Part shown: positions 8,492 through 17,001 of the stretch, piece by piece
Position numbering within the stretch: position 1 is the first letter of the stretch
Layout: the number at the start of each line of letters is the position of its first letter
NCBI RefSeq assembly: GCF_000971235.1
Contig: NZ_BBMB01000008.1
Span: forward strand, 1 to 64,000
DNA length: 64,000 bases
From: Demequina subtropica
GTDB taxonomy: Bacteria > Actinomycetota > Actinomycetes > Actinomycetales > Demequinaceae
Direction of reading: 5' to 3'
The notes under the pieces: model-generated
The model's database searches: none
What the model was told of the DNA's origin: nothing
The model's input: only the letters and a program-made list of their open reading frames with translations
Made by a program: the position numbers and the translations under genes

Positions 8492-8535
8492 GGCCCGAGG
8501 GCTCGACCTGCTGAGGAAGGTCGAACCCCCGGGCC
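8492..8535. terminator. Bidirectional hairpin terminator
   Basis: Arms 8492-8509 and 8518-8535 pair over 18 positions with two wobble-type mismatches and an 8-base loop. The hairpin lies between the convergent transpeptidase and secreted-protein genes. Confidence 0.75.
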
Positions 8536-8549
8536 GCGTACGCCGGGGA

Positions 8550-10589
8550 TCAGCCGGTGTACGTCACCACGCCGGCGACAGCGGTCGCGGGCGGGGCGTC
8601 CAGGACGACCACGATGTCCGTCGGGGGCTCCGAGTTGCACTCGGGCGTGGCCGGCGGGTACGTGACCGTGAAGGACGTGGACGGGTTGACGGTGAGGATC
8701 ACCTCGACGTCGGGCTCGCGGGTCCAGCCGTAGTTGGCGTCGCCCACGGGCTCCCACGACTCGGTCGCGGTGCTGTACTCCCAGCCGGGCCAGCCGTCCG
8801 CCACGCCGTCCTCGTCGACCGAGGCCCCGGGCCACAGGATCTTGCCGGAGCCGATGGCGACCGTGCGCGTCCAGTTCTGGCTCGGGTCCGTCGGGTGGAC
8901 GAACGTGAGGGTGGCGGTGCCGTCGCCGTCGTACTGGCCGTCAGGATCGTCGACCACGATGTCGTAGCCCAGGTAGGGCGCGTCGGCCGTGCAGACCTCG
9001 CCCAGGATCGATCCGTCGATCGACGGCTCCTGGGGCTCGTCGTAGGTGCAGCCCTCCGTCGCCTGCTCCTCGATCGTGTACTCGACCGTGAGCTCGGTCG
9101 CGCCACCGGGGAAGGCGTGGCCCTCATCGGCGATGAACGTGACGCTGTGGTCGCCGGGCTCCGTCGCGGGGGTCTCCGCGGCGGTCGCGAACTCGGTGGT
9201 GACCGTGTCGATCGACCCCGGCGCCGCGCAGGTCGCGGGCGTCACGGTGATGGACGCGCTCGCGTCCTCGCAGGGGATGACCCCCTCGAGCACCACGGTG
9301 CGGTAGAGCGTCTCGACGTCGATCTTGTCGACGAGCCACGCGACGATCCCACCGGTCAGGTCGAGCTGGTAGGTGGTCGTGGTCTTGAGGGCGAACTGCG
9401 TGAACGTCGTGACGCCGCACGCGGGCTCTCCCTCCCAGTCGCTCACCTCGACGGTCGCGGGCATGGTGCACGTGCCCTCGTCGCCGGCGGTCAGGCCCTC
9501 GGGCACCTGGGTCTGGAGGCCCGGGAGGTTGGTGCAGACGTCGACCGGCGGGATGGTGCAGTTGCCGTCCTCGTCGACCTCGTAGCCCTCGGGGACCGTG
9601 GTCTGCATGCCGTCGAGGTTCTTGCACACGTCGATGCGCGGCGGCTCGCACGGGCTGCAGGTGCCGTCCTGGTGGGTCTTGTAGCCCGCGGGGACCTCGG
9701 TCTGGACGCCCTCGAGGTTCGAGCACACGTCCACCACGGGCGGCGCGCAGTGCTCCGCCTTCTCCGCCTCGGTCATGTCGCGGCTGGTCTTCTCGGTGGT
9801 GGTCGACGACTGCTGGTCGAGCACCCACTCCCACGCGGACTCGTCCCACACCCAGTCGGTCGTGGTGATTGTCCGGGTCTTCTCGACCGTCTCCGTGCCG
9901 CAGGCGTAGTCGGAGACCTCCCACTGGCCGCGGTCGACCTGCGGCGCGGGCTTCTCAGGCTTCACGCGCTCGCCGCACGTGATCGAGCCCTGCCAGTGGT
10001 AGTTGGTGCCACCCACCTGGACCCAGGTCACGGCGTAGTAGCCCCAATCGGGCCAGCTCGAGTGCGCGGTGAAGTCGAAGGTCTTGGTGCCGGACCACGT
10101 GCCGCCATTGTGGTGGAAGTTGAGCGTGGTGGTCGCCTGCGTGACCAGGTTCTTGAACGTGACGTTCATGTCGTTGGCCTGGCCGACCGGCAGGTTCTCG
10201 GGGTAGGTCACCACGAGGTCGGTGCACGTGGGCGCCGGGTACTCCCAGTTCCAGTCGAAGCTGCGCCCGCTCGGGCACTCCGCCTCGCCGGTGTAGGTCT
10301 CGCCCTGCGCCGTGTTCTCGTTGGTGACGTCGTCGATGACGTACGAGCTGGTCTGCCCGTCCTTGAACCACTCGCCGACGGTGGCGCTCGCGTCGACCGC
10401 GATCGGGTTCTTGCCGGGCTTGAGGACCTCGTCCACGTACGGTGTGCCGGAGTACTTGCAGACCCACACCTTGTGGATCCCGTCGTTGCCCGGCTGGGTC
10501 TCGCCCTGCGTCGCCTGTGCGGCGGGCGAGATGCCGATGATCGCCAGAGTCGCCACGGCGAGCGCGACGACGTATTCCCTCAGTCTCAT
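8550..10589 (-). CDS. Large secreted cysteine-repeat surface protein
   Basis: The 679-residue protein has a signal peptide cut near residue 26 (PAAQA). An N-terminal domain starting with VWVCKYSGTPYVDE is familiar from actinobacterial surface proteins. Three tandem repeats of the VDVC-N-GVQT-VP-GY-DG-C type begin at residues 286, 319 and 349. The C-terminal half has Ig-like segments rich in Thr. It ends PPATAVAGVVTYTG without an LPxTG motif, membrane helix or basic tail, so it should be released or held non-covalently. A strong terminator right after the stop argues against recent truncation. Function unknown; adhesion or wall association is possible. Confidence 0.7.
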   Translation of the reverse strand: MRLREYVVALAVATLAIIGISPAAQATQGETQPGNDGIHKVWVCKYSGTPYVDEVLKPGKNPIAVDASATVGEWFKDGQTSSYVIDDVTNENTAQGETYTGEAECPSGRSFDWNWEYPAPTCTDLVVTYPENLPVGQANDMNVTFKNLVTQATTTLNFHHNGGTWSGTKTFDFTAHSSWPDWGYYAVTWVQVGGTNYHWQGSITCGERVKPEKPAPQVDRGQWEVSDYACGTETVEKTRTITTTDWVWDESAWEWVLDQQSSTTTEKTSRDMTEAEKAEHCAPPVVDVCSNLEGVQTEVPAGYKTHQDGTCSPCEPPRIDVCKNLDGMQTTVPEGYEVDEDGNCTIPPVDVCTNLPGLQTQVPEGLTAGDEGTCTMPATVEVSDWEGEPACGVTTFTQFALKTTTTYQLDLTGGIVAWLVDKIDVETLYRTVVLEGVIPCEDASASITVTPATCAAPGSIDTVTTEFATAAETPATEPGDHSVTFIADEGHAFPGGATELTVEYTIEEQATEGCTYDEPQEPSIDGSILGEVCTADAPYLGYDIVVDDPDGQYDGDGTATLTFVHPTDPSQNWTRTVAIGSGKILWPGASVDEDGVADGWPGWEYSTATESWEPVGDANYGWTREPDVEVILTVNPSTSFTVTYPPATPECNSEPPTDIVVVLDAPPATAVAGVVTYTG

Positions 10590-10685
10590 GTTGTCCTCCC
10601 GGCCTGGAGCAGCCGGGCGCCCTCAGCGACACCCATTCCCCCAGGTCGCACCCATGCTCTTGCCGGCCCCGCACAGCGTCAAAGG

Positions 10686-10701
10686 CGTGACGAAGGTCAC
10701 A
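10686..10701. promoter_or_regulatory. CRP/GlxR-type site
   Basis: CGTGA-N6-TCACA matches the TGTGA-N6-TCACA consensus at nine of ten arm positions. It lies about 97 bases upstream of the secreted-protein start at 10589, on the far side of that promoter region, and 187 bases before the ArsR gene. The first target is more plausible. Confidence 0.45.
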
Positions 10702-10858
10702 TGTACGCAAGTGGCGCCGATATACGGGCGTGAAGGATGTGACGGAAGTGAGAGTGTTATCGGCTCAAGTGTGGCGGCGAAGCGGCCGATGCGGGGCGAA
10801 TCGGGCAGGGCGTGTCGCCGCAGCGTCACCCCAGGTTCCCGGCCGTGCGCGGCTATCG

Positions 10859-10874
10859 CTCAATCGATCTTGAG
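10859..10874. promoter_or_regulatory. Likely ArsR-type operator
   Basis: CTCAA-TCGATC-TTGAG is a perfect 5-bp inverted repeat directly before the -10 TAGTGT (10876-10881) of the ArsR fusion gene. This position is right for autorepression by the encoded HTH protein. Confidence 0.5.
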
Positions 10875-10875
10875 A

Positions 10876-10881
10876 TAGTGT
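10876..10881 (+). promoter_or_regulatory. -10 of the ars operon, likely leaderless
   Basis: TAGTGT begins 12 bases before ATG 10888, so transcription should start at or within a base or two of the start codon. A GGGGG run is in between but may not be needed. Confidence 0.45.
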
Positions 10882-10887
10882 GGGGGC

Positions 10888-11565
10888 ATGACCGACCGTG
10901 CCGCCGTCCTCGCGGCCCTCGCCGACCCGCATCGGCTCGCGATGGTCGACGCGCTCGCCGAGGGCGACCTCGCGCCCGGCGAGCTGGGCGCGCGCAGCGG
11001 TCTCGCCTCGAGCCTCCTCGCGCATCACGTGCGCGTGCTCGAGAAGGCGGGCGTGGTGGTCCGGCGCCGCTCGGACGCCGACGGCCGTCGCTCCTACCTG
11101 TCGCTCGAATGGTCGCCGCTCGTCTCGGTGGCGGTCGCCGAGCGCGATCCTCGCGCGGGCGCCCGGCCTGCTCGGGTGGTGTTCTCCTGCACGGGCAACT
11201 CCGCGCGTTCCCAGATGGCCGCCGCGCTGCTCGCGGCGGAGCGCATCGTGCCCGTCGCCTCGGGCGGGACGGATCCCGCCGCGCGCATCCACCCGCTCGC
11301 GCTCGACGAGCTCGACAGGCGAGGGATCGTCCCCGCCGCGCTCGCGCCCGCGCGCCTCGACGACGTCCGCCGCGACGGCGACCTGGTGGTCTCCGTCTGC
11401 GACCTCGCGTATGAGCAGTGCGGCGGCGACCTCCATTGGTCTGTCGCGGACCCGGCTCTCGAGGGCACCACGCGTGCGTTCGCGGCCGCGTTCGACGACC
11501 TCGTCCCTCGGGTCCGGCGCCTCGCCGCAACCCTCGCCTCGTCATCCACGGAGAAGATCTCATGA
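10888..11565 (+). CDS. ArsR repressor fused to LMW-phosphatase/arsenate reductase domain
   Basis: Residues 1-80 form an ArsR winged-helix domain (LADPHRLAMVDAL, then SSLLAHHVRVLEKAGVV as recognition region). Residues 95-215 form a low-molecular-weight phosphatase or arsenate-reductase fold with P-loop CTGNSARS, Cys101 and Arg107. Combining the sensor and a thiol-based catalytic domain in one chain could couple arsenate chemistry to repression. The gene overlaps arsC by four bases (ATGA), so the two are translationally coupled. Metalloid-binding cysteines of classical ArsR are not visible in the HTH part. Arsenic response is inferred from the neighbour and the fold. Confidence 0.75.
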   Translation: MTDRAAVLAALADPHRLAMVDALAEGDLAPGELGARSGLASSLLAHHVRVLEKAGVVVRRRSDADGRRSYLSLEWSPLVSVAVAERDPRAGARPARVVFSCTGNSARSQMAAALLAAERIVPVASGGTDPAARIHPLALDELDRRGIVPAALAPARLDDVRRDGDLVVSVCDLAYEQCGGDLHWSVADPALEGTTRAFAAAFDDLVPRVRRLAATLASSSTEKIS

Positions 11566-11975
11566 CCGACAAGCCCGCCGTCCTGTTCCTGTGCGTGAAG
11601 AACGGGGGCAAGTCCCAGATGGCGCTGGGCCTGTTCGCGCACTACGCCGGCGACCGTGCGAGCGCGTGGTCCGGCGGCTCCGAGCCCGGCGAGGTGCTGA
11701 GCGCCGGCGCCGTCACGGCCATGGCCGCCGTCGGGATCGACATCACGCATGAGCACCCCAAGCGCTGGACCGACGCCCAGCTCCACGAGGCCGACGTCAT
11801 CGTGACCATGGGCTGCGGCGACGCGTGCCCGTACATCCCCGGCAAGCGCTACGAGGACTGGGCCATCGAGCCCGGGCCGTCCGAGGCGCAGCGGGACCAG
11901 ATCGACGCGCGCGTGCGCGCGCTCATGGAGAGCCTGGGCCTCGAGCCCGGGCCGTCGGTGGTCGCGCCCGCCTGA
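11562..11975 (+). CDS. arsC: Arsenate reductase, arsenate-mycothiol transferase type
   Basis: The 137-residue protein is a short phosphatase-fold reductase with P-loop CVKNGGKSQ (Cys11, Lys17), i.e. CX5K in place of the phosphatase CX5R. That form is typical of actinobacterial ArsC enzymes that join arsenate to mycothiol. A MGCGDACPYIPGKRYEDW segment near residues 86-103 is also characteristic. It would act in the cytoplasm with mycothiol and a mycoredoxin. No arsenite exporter (arsB/acr3) is seen next to it; the next gene is an unrelated convergent secreted protein. Start ATG 11562 overlaps the upstream stop. Confidence 0.8.
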   Translation: MTDKPAVLFLCVKNGGKSQMALGLFAHYAGDRASAWSGGSEPGEVLSAGAVTAMAAVGIDITHEHPKRWTDAQLHEADVIVTMGCGDACPYIPGKRYEDWAIEPGPSEAQRDQIDARVRALMESLGLEPGPSVVAPA

Positions 11976-11991
11976 GGCCGATGCGGCGGGG

Positions 11992-12651
11992 TCAGCCCGG
12001 GTAGCGCGGCTGGCCCTCGGCGGGCTCGGCTGCGCCCGCCACGCCTCCGACGTCGCCGACGCCCTCGACCGTGCCGTCGTCGGAGCCCTCCGTGGGGTCG
12101 GTGCCCGTCTCCGGCTCCTCGGTGGGGTCCGTGGTCGGCTCGGTCGTCGGCTCCGCCGTCGGCTCCACCGTCGGCTCCACCGTGGGTTCGGTCGTGGGCC
12201 CCACCGTGGGTTCGGTTGTCGGCTCGACCGTGGGCTCCACCGTGGGCTCGACGGGAGGCTCGTCGCACACGACCTCGCCGGTGTAGACGCCGTACACCAC
12301 CTGATCGCCGAGCGCGGCGTCGATCGTGTACGTGTAGCTGCCCTCGGGGAGCTTCTCTGCCGGGATCGACTCGTGCATCCCCATGAGGTCGCTGTCGCCG
12401 TCGGTGTGGGTCACCGAGGCGCCCGTCGAGCTGGTGACGCGGAAGGTCCACGGCGACTCGGGTGCGTTGTCGTAGGTGATGTCGAAGAACATGTCGCCCC
12501 CGCAGGAGGCGTTCACGGTGATGCTGCCCCAGCCCGGGTAGTACGCCGCGGGGGCGATGCCGTCCGCCGCGGCGCCCGTCGCGACCGCGACCGCGGCCGT
12601 CGCTGCGACCACCGTTCCTGCCACCACGCCCAGCGCGTGCATCGGCCTCAT
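11992..12651 (-). CDS. Secreted protein with Pro-Thr-Glu/Val repeat tail
   Basis: The 219-residue protein has a signal peptide (cut near TGAAADG), a compact N-terminal domain of about 100 residues with two cysteines (SCGGDMFFD and EVVCDEP), then about 60 residues of PTVEP/PTTEP repeats and a Gly/Val tail ending PRYPG. Such PT linkers span the cell wall, but no sorting motif or terminal helix follows. I choose ATG 12651, which has GGAGGGAAG upstream, over a 21-residue longer reading. Function unknown. The repeat region is low-complexity DNA and prone to slippage. Confidence 0.7.
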   Translation of the reverse strand: MRPMHALGVVAGTVVAATAAVAVATGAAADGIAPAAYYPGWGSITVNASCGGDMFFDITYDNAPESPWTFRVTSSTGASVTHTDGDSDLMGMHESIPAEKLPEGSYTYTIDAALGDQVVYGVYTGEVVCDEPPVEPTVEPTVEPTTEPTVGPTTEPTVEPTVEPTAEPTTEPTTDPTEEPETGTDPTEGSDDGTVEGVGDVGGVAGAAEPAEGQPRYPG

Positions 12652-12812
12652 GGCACTTCCCTCCGCTCGTTCGCGCAGGGCGCCGTTGCCCGCCTGTTGT
12701 TTGTATTGATGCAATCATCCTAAGGTGGGTGCGCTCCCGCACGGAGGGTCGCACGTCCCGGGTGAGGACGGGCCTAACGGCCCTGGCACGCGCCGCTCAC
12801 GCGGGTGGAAGA

Positions 12813-15689
12813 ATGGCGCGCGTGACCACGACGGCCCCGCAGTCTCCCGCCACCGCCGATGCCGCGGACCTCGCAGCCGATCTTGCGCGAGCGCTCGAGG
12901 GCGAGGTCGACGCCGGCACGCGGCGCCGCGCCGAGTACAGCTCCGACGCCTCGAACTACCGCATCCCCCCGCTCGTGGTCGCCTACCCGCGCGATGCCGA
13001 CGACGTGCTGGCCGCGCTCGCGGTCGCGCGCGAGTCGCGCATCCCGGTGACGATGCGCGGTGGCGGTACCTCGGTCGCCGGCAACGCGATCGGTCCGGGC
13101 ATCGTGCTCGATGTCAGCCGCCACATGAACCGGATCCTCGAGGTGGACCTCGAGAGCAAGACCGCCCGCGTCCAGCCCGGCGTGATCCTCTCGGACCTCC
13201 AGAAGCGGGTCGCGGGTGCGGGCCTGCGCTTCGGCCCGGATCCCTCGACGTCGACGCGCGCGACGCTGGGCGGGATGATCGGCAACAACGCCTGCGGTCC
13301 CCACGCCGTCGCCTTCGGGCGCACCGCGGACAACGTGGTCGCGCTCGACGCGGTGGACGGGATCGGGCGCCGCTTCGAGGCGGTGCGCGGCGGCGTGGCC
13401 GCGATCCCCGGGCTCGAGGAGCTGGTGCAGGCGCACCTCGCTCAGATCCGCACCGAGTTCGGCCGCTTCTCGCGCCAGGTGAGCGGCTACTCCCTCGAGC
13501 ACCTGCTTCCCGAGCTGGGCGGCGACCTCGCACGGTTCCTCGTGGGCAGCGAGGGGACCCTCGCGATGATCCTCGAGGCCACCGTCGCGCTCGTCGACGT
13601 GCCGCCCGCGCGCCTCACGGCCGCGTTCGGCTACGACGACATGCCGGCGGCGGCCGATGCGGTGGTGCCGATGCTCGCGCACCGGCCGCAGGCCGTGGAG
13701 GGCCTCGACGCTCGCCTGGTCGCGCGCGTCGCGAATGCGACCGGACCCGTCCCCGACCTCCCCGCGGGGCAGGGCTGGCTGTTCGTCGAGGTGGGCGGCG
13801 CCACCGAGGAGGAGGCGCGCGCCACCCTGGCGGCGCTTGCGGCGGACTCCGGCACCGCATCGTGGCGCGAGGTCGCGGACCCCAAGGAGGCCGCGCGTCT
13901 GTGGGCGATCCGCGCGGACGGCGCGGGCCTCGCGGGGCGCACGTCCGACAACAAGGAGGCGTGGCCGGGCTGGGAGGACGCCGCGGTGCCGCCGGAGCGG
14001 CTCGGTGCGTACCTGCGCGACTTCGACGCGCTGATGGAGCGCCACGGTGTGGAGGGTCAGCCCTTCGGGCACTTCGGGGACGGCTGCATCCACGTCCGGC
14101 TGGGCATCCCCCTGCAGGAGGACGGCCGGCCGCTGCGCGCGTTCATGGAGGACGCGGCGGCGCTCGTCGCGTCGCACGGTGGATCGCTGAGCGGCGAGCA
14201 CGGCGACGGCCGCGCCCGCTCGGAGCTCCTGTCCGCGATGTACTCGACCGAGGCTGTCGAGCTCTTCCGGGGCGTCAAGCACCTGTTCGACCCCGAGAAC
14301 GTCCTCAACCCGGGTGTGATCGTCGACCCCGACCCGCTCGACGCGCACCTGCGCCGTCCTGCGGCGAAGAGCACCCCCGCGCTCGGGCTCGCCCTCGAGC
14401 ACGATCACGGTGACATGGCGGAGGCGCTCCACCGGTGCACGGGCGTCGGCAAGTGCCGTGCCGACTCGATCGTCTCCGGCTCGGGCTTCATGTGTCCCAG
14501 CTATCAGGCCACGGGCGACGAGAAGGACGTGACCCGGGGCCGTGCCAGGGTGCTGCAGGATGCGCTCAACGGCACCCTCGTGGGCGGTCTCACCTCGCCC
14601 GAGGTGCTCGAGAGCCTGGACCTGTGCCTCAGCTGCAAGGCCTGCAGCAGCGACTGCCCGAGCGGCGTGGACATGGCGGCGTACAAGTCCGAGGTGCTGC
14701 ACCAGACCTACCGGGGCAGGCTGCGCCCGATGACGCACTACTCGATCGGCTGGCTGCCGCGCTGGCTCAAGGTGGTCGGCCTGGCGCCGCGCCTGATCTC
14801 CGCGATCCTCAAGCCGGACTGGATCCAGCGGCTCGTGGTGCCGGTCGCAGGCATGGACAAGCGCCGCCGGCTGCCCGAGTTCAAGGTCCCCTTCCGGCGC
14901 TCCGAGGTCGCACGCCGACGTCGCGCGGATCCCGCGCGGGCCACGCGCCTGGACAACCTGGTGGTGCTCTGGGCGGACTCGTTCACCGACGGCCTGGACC
15001 CGCAGATCCCCACCGCGATCGTCGACGTGCTCGAGGACGCGGGGCTCGACGTGGTGGTGGTCGCCGGCGACGCGTGCTGCGGGGTGACCTGGATCTCAAC
15101 GGGGCAGCTCGACGGCGCCAAGAAGCACCTGTCGCATCTGCTCGGGGTGCTGGGGCCGTGGGCCGTCAACGGCGTGCCGATCGTGGGTGTCGAGCCGAGC
15201 TGCATGGCGGTGCTCCGGGGCGACCTCGTCGAGCTCCTCCCGGACGACCCGCGCGCCCGTGCCGTGGCATCGTCCACGTACACGCTGGCCGAGGTGCTGA
15301 CCGGGCGCGCGCCCGCGAAGCCTCGCGAGGACTGGCGCCCGCCGGACCTCAGCGACGTCACCGCCGTGGTCCAGCCGCACTGCCACCAGTACTCCGTGCT
15401 GGGCTTCGCCGCCGACCGCGAGCTGCTCGCGCGCGCGGGAGCCGCCGTCACGGAGACCGCGGGCTGCTGCGGTCTCGCGGGCAACTGGGGTACCGAGAAG
15501 GGCCACTACGACACGTCGGTCGCGGTGGCGGAGAACTCGCTGCTGCCCGCGCTGCGCGAGGCGCCCCCGGGGTCGCTCTACCTCGCCGACGGCGTCTCGT
15601 GCCGGACGCAGGCGGACGACCTCGCGGGGGTGCAGGGCCGGCACCTCGCGGAGCTGCTGCGCGAGAGGCGTGGAGGCGCGGCGCGGTGA
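12813..15689 (+). CDS. FAD-binding and Fe-S oxidoreductase (GlcD-GlpC fusion type)
   Basis: This 958-residue protein matches the usual length of fused D-2-hydroxyacid (lactate/glycolate type) dehydrogenases. Residues about 40-270 form the FAD-binding PCMH domain (VTMRGGGTSVAGNAIGPG; TLGGMIGNNACGP). About 270-530 is the FAD-oxidase C domain with GHFGDGCIHV and SLSGEHGDGRARSE. About 550-660 holds the Fe-S part with CLSCKACSSDCPSG, and the rest contains two CCG-type half-domains (DACCGVTW; ETAGCCGLAGNWG). It likely oxidises a D-hydroxyacid and passes electrons to quinone at the membrane face. Start ATG 12813 is chosen over an upstream in-frame start for ribosome-site reasons. It overlaps the next gene by four bases (GTGA). 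Confidence 0.85.
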   Translation: MARVTTTAPQSPATADAADLAADLARALEGEVDAGTRRRAEYSSDASNYRIPPLVVAYPRDADDVLAALAVARESRIPVTMRGGGTSVAGNAIGPGIVLDVSRHMNRILEVDLESKTARVQPGVILSDLQKRVAGAGLRFGPDPSTSTRATLGGMIGNNACGPHAVAFGRTADNVVALDAVDGIGRRFEAVRGGVAAIPGLEELVQAHLAQIRTEFGRFSRQVSGYSLEHLLPELGGDLARFLVGSEGTLAMILEATVALVDVPPARLTAAFGYDDMPAAADAVVPMLAHRPQAVEGLDARLVARVANATGPVPDLPAGQGWLFVEVGGATEEEARATLAALAADSGTASWREVADPKEAARLWAIRADGAGLAGRTSDNKEAWPGWEDAAVPPERLGAYLRDFDALMERHGVEGQPFGHFGDGCIHVRLGIPLQEDGRPLRAFMEDAAALVASHGGSLSGEHGDGRARSELLSAMYSTEAVELFRGVKHLFDPENVLNPGVIVDPDPLDAHLRRPAAKSTPALGLALEHDHGDMAEALHRCTGVGKCRADSIVSGSGFMCPSYQATGDEKDVTRGRARVLQDALNGTLVGGLTSPEVLESLDLCLSCKACSSDCPSGVDMAAYKSEVLHQTYRGRLRPMTHYSIGWLPRWLKVVGLAPRLISAILKPDWIQRLVVPVAGMDKRRRLPEFKVPFRRSEVARRRRADPARATRLDNLVVLWADSFTDGLDPQIPTAIVDVLEDAGLDVVVVAGDACCGVTWISTGQLDGAKKHLSHLLGVLGPWAVNGVPIVGVEPSCMAVLRGDLVELLPDDPRARAVASSTYTLAEVLTGRAPAKPREDWRPPDLSDVTAVVQPHCHQYSVLGFAADRELLARAGAAVTETAGCCGLAGNWGTEKGHYDTSVAVAENSLLPALREAPPGSLYLADGVSCRTQADDLAGVQGRHLAELLRERRGGAAR

Positions 15690-16405
15690 GGTGGCCGCGC
15701 GCAGGCATCGCCGTCCTTGCGATGGCGATCACCGCGTGCACCGTCGCGGAGACTCGAACGCCGGGTGACGGTTCGGCTGCCGCGGCGCCGCCCAGCGGGC
15801 TTCCGTCCGCGTCGTCCATCGCGGAGCAGTCGCCCGCGGCGGTCGCCGCGCCCGTCGAGATCGTCGTGGTCGGCGACTCGCTGTCGCTCGGCGACTCGAC
15901 CGCGTTCACTGCCGACGGGCTGGGTGAAGGGTCGTTCGTGTACTGGGCGCTGGGCGAGGACGTGCGGTTCGTCGGGGGCGATGCGATCCCGGGCGCCACA
16001 TCGACGCGGATGCGCGACCGGCTCCTCAAGGGCTCGCTTGTGATCCCGGCCTGCGACGTCCTGGTACTCGCTCTCGGCACCAACGATCTCGGCTTCGGGG
16101 TGGCCTTCGACGACACCTCGCAGGCCCTCGTGTCCCTCGCCGAGGGCGGCGCTGCGCCGCGCACGATGCTGCTCGCGATCCCTCCCTATGGTCGCGAGGA
16201 CCAGCCGCCGTCCGTGAGCTACAACCAGCGGCTCGCGATGCTCGCGAGCGAGCAGGGGTGGGAGTTCGTCGACGCCGCGGTGCCCGCCCGGGATGGCGGT
16301 GGGTGGGCGGAAGGGATGACGAGCGACGGCATCCACTACTCCGGAGACGTCGTGCGCCTGGTGGGCGAGGTGCTCGCCGACGCGTTGGTGTCCTCGCCTG
16401 GGTGA
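15686..16405 (+). CDS. SGNH/GDSL-hydrolase lipoprotein
   Basis: The 239-residue protein starts at GTG 15686, overlapping the oxidoreductase stop, with GGAGG upstream. It has a lipobox ITAC (Cys18), an Ala/Pro/Ser linker, then an SGNH hydrolase domain: block I VVGDSLSLGDS, block III LGTNDLGFG, and block V DGIHYSGD near the C-terminus supplying Asp and His. Such enzymes remove acetyl or other acyl groups from glycans or lipids. A surface location near an EPS cluster would suit polysaccharide de-acylation, but that is inference. Confidence 0.8.
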   Translation: MRWPRAGIAVLAMAITACTVAETRTPGDGSAAAAPPSGLPSASSIAEQSPAAVAAPVEIVVVGDSLSLGDSTAFTADGLGEGSFVYWALGEDVRFVGGDAIPGATSTRMRDRLLKGSLVIPACDVLVLALGTNDLGFGVAFDDTSQALVSLAEGGAAPRTMLLAIPPYGREDQPPSVSYNQRLAMLASEQGWEFVDAAVPARDGGGWAEGMTSDGIHYSGDVVRLVGEVLADALVSSPG

Positions 16406-16437
16406 GGGCAGGAAATCTCCTCGTCACCCCAGGTCGA

Positions 16438-16443
16438 TAGGGT
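16438..16443 (+). promoter_or_regulatory. -10 of YdcF-like gene, likely leaderless
   Basis: TAGGGT starts exactly 12 bases before GTG 16450, and no ribosome site is present between them. The same spacing is seen at 10876, 40828 and, within one base, 55543. Confidence 0.4.
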
Positions 16444-16449
16444 ACGAGC

Positions 16450-17001
16450 GTGCGCGGGGGGATCAGGGTGCTGCTCGGCGTCGCGAGTCTCGTGGCGGCG
16501 ATCGCCGCCGTGGGCTGGCCACTCTACGTCACCCCCGCCAGCGACGAGCCGCGGGCGGTGGATGCGGTCTACGTCATCGGTCCGCCGACGGACTTCCGCA
16601 TGGCGGTCGCCGAGCAGATGGTCGCGGACGGCTTGACCGGAACCGTGGTGGTGTCGCTCACCGACGATGACGGCAGGCAGGCATGGGAGCGGGCCTCCGA
16701 GCTGTGCGACGGTGCGGTCGAGATCGACTTCTCGCTCGAGTGCCGGATGCCCGACCCATTCACCACACGCGGCGAGGCGCGGTGGCTGCGCGAGCTCGTC
16801 GACCAGCACGGATGGGAGTCCGTCGCGGTCGTGACCTTCACCCCGCACCTCACGCGGACGCGCGTCATCATGGAGAGATGCTGGAGCGGCGACATCGTGT
16901 ACGTGGACTCGCGCGAGCCCATCACGCTCGGGTACTGGGCCTATCAATACGCGTACCAGTCGGCGGCGTTCGTCAAGGTCGCGCTGGAGGACGGGTGCTG
17001 A
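16450..17001 (+). CDS. YdcF/DUF218-like membrane-anchored protein
   Basis: The 183-residue protein has one N-terminal membrane anchor (LLGVASLVAAIAAVGW) and an outside domain with the DUF218-like plan: AVYVIGPPTDFRMAVAEQMV at the first strand, RGEARWLRELVDQHGWESVA in the middle, and VTFTPHLTRTRVIMERCW in place of the usual T-x-HMxR segment. Relatives (SanA, ElyC, YdcF) act in envelope maintenance, but their chemistry is unsettled. It overlaps the next gene by seven bases, so the two are coupled. The family call is by pattern and moderately sure. Confidence 0.6.
   Translation: MRGGIRVLLGVASLVAAIAAVGWPLYVTPASDEPRAVDAVYVIGPPTDFRMAVAEQMVADGLTGTVVVSLTDDDGRQAWERASELCDGAVEIDFSLECRMPDPFTTRGEARWLRELVDQHGWESVAVVTFTPHLTRTRVIMERCWSGDIVYVDSREPITLGYWAYQYAYQSAAFVKVALEDGC

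Noticed and set aside
8895-10733. 612-codon plus-strand open frame opposite the secreted protein
   Set aside because: Low-complexity Arg/Val/Asp composition with no motif. The minus-strand reading has a signal peptide and ordered cysteine repeats.
12116-12255. Possible CRISPR-like short repeats
   Set aside because: The near-regular period is the codon repeat of a PT-rich linker in a coding gene, with no spacers.
12071-12286. Plus-strand Val-Gly-Ser repeat protein
   Set aside because: It is the antisense of the Pro-Thr-Glu/Val repeats of the secreted protein at 11992.
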